A DNA stretch of 9,361 bases, from positions 1-9,361 of the forward strand of contig JAHQVR010000057.1 of the NCBI GenBank assembly GCA_019634245.1, in the 5' to 3' direction. The notes below the pieces were generated by a model. That model did no database searches. It saw only the letters and a list, made by a program, of their open reading frames with translations, and was not told the DNA's origin. Position numbers and translations under genes: made by a program. The DNA comes from Gammaproteobacteria bacterium (GTDB lineage: Bacteria > Pseudomonadota > Gammaproteobacteria > Granulosicoccales > Granulosicoccaceae). Below, in pieces: positions 6,960 to 9,361 of this stretch (the first letter of the stretch is position 1; each line of letters opens with the position of its first letter).

Positions 6960-7946
6960 ATGAAAGAAGAAATCAAAAGCGTAGCTCCGTTGGGTATGGG
7001 CTGTTGGGCGATTGGTGGTCCGTTCTATTCTGGAGAGGAAAGTTTAGGTTGGGGAGTTGTGGATGATGCGCAATCTATTCGTGCGTTGCACGCCGCCTAC
7101 GATCACGGGATAAGAATATTTGACACTGCCGCTGTTTATGGAGCTGGTCATTCAGAACGCATCGTCGGGGAAGCACTTAAAGGTCGTAACGACTGTCTGG
7201 TGGTAACTAAATTCGGACTGCGGTTTGATGAAGTGAGTAAACAGGTGTTAGGCACTAATACTGACCCGGCGCATGTTGCTTTAGCTATTGATGAAAGTTT
7301 AATCCGCTTACAACGTGAATCAATAGATCTATTGTTGCTTCACCTAAATGATCTGTCTACTGGAATCGCTGACCCCTTGTTTCACGAGATGACAAAGGCG
7401 TGTGAAAACGGAAAAATCAAAAGTTTCGGGTGGAGTACTGATTATCCGGATAGTGTAAAAGTAGCAGCCAGGTACGATAACTTCGTTGCAGTAGAGCACT
7501 GCATGAACGTATTCGTGGACACACCAACGATCCAAAAAGAGATCACCAATAATAATCTTATCCCTCTGATACGGTCACCATTGGCTATGGGTGTTTTAAC
7601 AGGTAAATATACTGCAGAAACCAGATTCCCCAAGAACGATAATCGATCACGTGAGGAGGCATGGCGTGATTATTTTGTAGATTCATCGGTCGCTCCTATT
7701 CATTTAAGAAATCTGGAAGCCGTGCGTGAATGCTTAATGAACGGCGGGCGTACGCTTACTCAAGGTGCGCTCAACTGGATTATGGCCAAATCTCCAGTGA
7801 ATATTCCAATACCTGGTGCTCGCACGGCTGATCAAATTATTGAAAGTGCCCGCTCAGTTGAGTTTGGGCCGTTGCCTGAAAATATTATGGATGAGATTGA
7901 AGCCTTGATAGAGCGTAGTCCGGAGGGTGAACCTAGAGATAGATAG
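6960..7946 (+). CDS. Aldo/keto reductase
   Basis: A 328-residue member of the aldo/keto reductase superfamily: an NADPH-dependent, cytoplasmic TIM-barrel enzyme that reduces carbonyl groups of sugars, aldehydes or ketones. The catalytic tetrad is visible as Asp55 and Tyr60 in FDTAAVYGAGHSE, Lys84 in VVTKFG and His128 in LLLHLND. The opening LGMGCWAIGGPF, the GKIKSFGWST strand and the C-terminal cofactor-binding PIPGARTADQIIES complete the family pattern, which resembles the IolS/YdjG-like group more than the classical aldose reductases. The ATG at 6960 was chosen because it starts the first barrel strand and follows TTGGGGTG at a suitable distance; the in-frame extension to 6879 would run through the operator palindromes. 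It is probably controlled by the divergent LysR gene. The substrate is not determinable. Confidence 0.94.
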   Translation: MKEEIKSVAPLGMGCWAIGGPFYSGEESLGWGVVDDAQSIRALHAAYDHGIRIFDTAAVYGAGHSERIVGEALKGRNDCLVVTKFGLRFDEVSKQVLGTNTDPAHVALAIDESLIRLQRESIDLLLLHLNDLSTGIADPLFHEMTKACENGKIKSFGWSTDYPDSVKVAARYDNFVAVEHCMNVFVDTPTIQKEITNNNLIPLIRSPLAMGVLTGKYTAETRFPKNDNRSREEAWRDYFVDSSVAPIHLRNLEAVRECLMNGGRTLTQGALNWIMAKSPVNIPIPGARTADQIIESARSVEFGPLPENIMDEIEALIERSPEGEPRDR

Positions 7947-8257
7947 TTACTATTACCCAATTCTTTTGGTTCAATTGCAATAAAACTAATTGAATCTTCT
8001 CCTAAGAAGACGTGCACCCCAATCATCGGAATGAAAGCAATGGGCACGTTAACAACCAACGTGGCACAGAATAATCGATATTGAAAATTCCATTCAATTG
8101 AAGAAACAATCAATGTCAATTCAAAGCAACTAGAAACATCTCCAGCTTAGTTGTTAATTAATGACACAAAGGCGAGTACTTTTACCGGTGATTCAATAAT
8201 GTTTATTTTGTTTTTAGTTTTATAGTGAATCTCCTTTAGTAATTTGTGAGAACCTTT
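7947..8257. other. AT-rich intergenic region with several inverted repeats
   Basis: No gene is convincing in these roughly 310 bases. Four symmetric elements stand out: TTCAATT/AATTGAA (7970-7976, 7988-7994), TCTTCT/AGAAGA (7995-8000, 8005-8010), CACGTT/AACGTG (8045-8050, 8058-8063) and the palindrome TTCAATTGAA (8093-8102). None has a T-run, so the end of the reductase transcript is not clearly marked. A possible -10, TATAGT at 8221-8226, would serve the secreted-protein gene, without a good -35. A minus-strand open frame crosses 7950-8119 but lacks a good start and continues antisense into the reductase. Confidence 0.4.
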
Positions 8258-9034
8258 ATGTTGATACAAGTACAAAAAGCTGCATTCATACTCTTTGCAG
8301 CAGCATACATTTTATTTACTCATGCGAATGTTGCGAACGCAGCGGGAACATTTACGCCACCTAGTGGCACTGTCGTGACTGCGTCTCCAATGACAATCGG
8401 TTGGAACTCAACCGCATCGCAACAATGGATCCGAATCTACGATACTTCAACTGGCGCTAAGATATTTGATTCAGGCAGACAAGTCTCAATGAACGGATCG
8501 ATTTCAGCTGTTGTCGCTGATGATATCTCGGAAATTCGAATTGTATTTTTTGAAAAAACGTCCGCTGGAGGCTGGGAGAATCAGCAGCGAATTTTAGCTG
8601 TCAACATTAATGGGCAGGGAACGGGCGGCTCTGGGCCGGTCATTGTTTCGCAACGTATTACTTGTACAGATGAAGTTGGCCCTCAATTACCTGCTGCACA
8701 AACTCAACCTGCATGGCAGCCATTTGATTATCAATTTGATTGGGAAGGATCTCCTGCTTTAACTTGTAATCTCTCTTGTCCCCAAGGTGAATACCTAATG
8801 GCAGTTGACTGTGTTTCCGGATTTTTGGTTGGGTTAGATAATACGTCGAATAGACGCACATTAGTATCGGAACTAAAATACTCTGACGCATCAACTGCAA
8901 GCTGTTCTATGTATGAACAAACTGAAGCGTACGCATACCTTGGTAACGGGCCTGACATTAATGGTACGGGTCTGAAAGAGTTTGTATGGGCTCTAAGTCT
9001 TGATGCGTCCGGCGCTTGTATGAGCATTCGTTAG
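8258..9034 (+). CDS. Secreted protein of unknown function, Ig-like domain plus Cys-rich domain
   Basis: I do not recognise this as a named family. From the ATG at 8258 it has 258 residues. Residues 1-28 are a signal peptide (MLIQVQK, hydrophobic AAFILFAAAYILF, then NVANA/AG), so the protein is exported. Residues of about 29-118 look like a small beta-sandwich of Ig/fibronectin type: FTPPSGTVVTASPMTIGWN and WIRIYDTSTGAKIFDSG match the strand pattern of such extracellular modules. A Gly-rich linker (GQGTGGSG) at about 119-126 leads to a C-terminal domain with six cysteines (136, 170, 174, 185, 216, 254), enough for three disulfides. The GTG at 8246 would add four residues, but GAGAACC lies before the ATG at 8258 and favours it. 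It is monocistronic in view. A surface-binding or adhesion role is possible but unsupported. Confidence 0.75.
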   Translation: MLIQVQKAAFILFAAAYILFTHANVANAAGTFTPPSGTVVTASPMTIGWNSTASQQWIRIYDTSTGAKIFDSGRQVSMNGSISAVVADDISEIRIVFFEKTSAGGWENQQRILAVNINGQGTGGSGPVIVSQRITCTDEVGPQLPAAQTQPAWQPFDYQFDWEGSPALTCNLSCPQGEYLMAVDCVSGFLVGLDNTSNRRTLVSELKYSDASTASCSMYEQTEAYAYLGNGPDINGTGLKEFVWALSLDASGACMSIR

Positions 9035-9361
9035 TCGGTATCTTCAAGCTGCTTTCTCAGGATTTCCTCTGGTTGCCACGAAATTGCGATCTTCGCGATA
9101 GTTCTCTGACAAATCAGAGTTAAAAAAAGATCTTATTGGCACTGGACAATCAGATCAATCCTGCCCCGGCAAGCTACACAACAGAGAAAATCCAAGGCTG
9201 GACCGTTTTCTCCAGTAATTTTGGTATCCCAGCAAAGCCGTTGATTCAGATCAACTTTAGTAAGAGCCTGGATTGCATTGGTAGCTGGCTGACATGACCG
9301 GCCGCAATCGGCCCAGAGTTATCGTTCGACAGATTTTTAGACATGCGAATTTTTCTACACC
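9035..9361. other. Right-end stretch without a convincing gene
   Basis: Nothing intact is visible. A perfect 6-bp hairpin, CTCTGA/TCAGAG with loop CAAA (9104-9119), is followed by TTAAAAAAA on the plus strand, which is the wrong polarity for a terminator of the secreted-protein gene. A plus-strand frame open from 9124 to its stop at 9295-9297 contains the protein-like segment EKIQGWTVFSSNFGIPAKP but has no ATG. A minus-strand frame, about 9154 down to a stop at 9044, contains SENYREDRNFVATRGNPEK, also without a start. Either may be a gene remnant or chance; I cannot assign them. Confidence 0.3.

Noticed and set aside
7832..8119. A 95-codon minus-strand frame over the reductase end and intergenic region
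   Set aside because: It has only a TTG start, no ribosome-binding site, is about 40% antisense to the reductase, and its hydrophobic segment matches nothing I recognise.
9104..9128. Terminator for the secreted-protein gene (CTCTGA/TCAGAG hairpin next to seven A residues)
   Set aside because: An A-run follows the stem on the plus strand instead of a T-run, and on the minus strand the T-run precedes the stem, so the polarity is wrong both ways.

Overview
The window looks like an accessory-type segment of a proteobacterial chromosome, most likely gammaproteobacterial and perhaps marine. The basis is modest: OxyR is colinear with the E. coli protein through the DNA-binding domain and the redox loop, katG and oxyR are divergent neighbours, and an exported-type KatG is present. 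No rRNA, tRNA, intact mobile element or CRISPR array is visible. Base composition changes along the window: the first gene (up to about 1400) is clearly GC-richer than the lysR / aldo-keto reductase / secreted-protein half (about 6050-9034), so the window may be a patchwork.

Layout. (1) 15-1403, minus: complete M20-family metallopeptidase with all metal ligands. (2) 1607-2071, plus: C-terminal half of an SMP-30/gluconolactonase-type beta-propeller, without its N-terminal half. (3) 2236-4500, minus: catalase-peroxidase KatG with an N-terminal signal peptide. (4) 4775-5650, plus: an OxyR-type LysR regulator divergent from katG. (5) 5651-6047: gene-poor stretch holding a relic of the N-terminal FAD-binding segment of a GMC oxidoreductase on the minus strand (5809-5958). 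(6) 6048-6875, minus: a LysR-type regulator divergent from (7) 6960-7946, plus: an aldo/keto reductase; the start region between them carries nested inverted repeats. (8) 8258-9034, plus: a secreted protein of unknown function with six cysteines. (9) 9035-9361: no convincing gene.

How the genes fit together. katG and oxyR form a peroxide-defence pair: KatG would destroy H2O2 outside the cytoplasm, and OxyR would normally sense H2O2 and control katG. The striking point is that this OxyR has Ser at position 199, where E. coli OxyR has the peroxidatic Cys199, while Cys208 is kept. A close match to the OxyR half-operator lies just upstream of the oxyR TTG start. The second regulator/enzyme pair (lysR / aldo-keto reductase) looks like a self-contained local regulatory unit. 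The SMP-30 and GMC fragments are remnants of catabolic genes and suggest that catabolic DNA has been eroded here.

I see no clear multi-gene novel system. The best leads are the Ser199 OxyR next to an exported KatG, the hidden GMC relic, the nested palindromes at 6862-6904, and the unidentified secreted protein.
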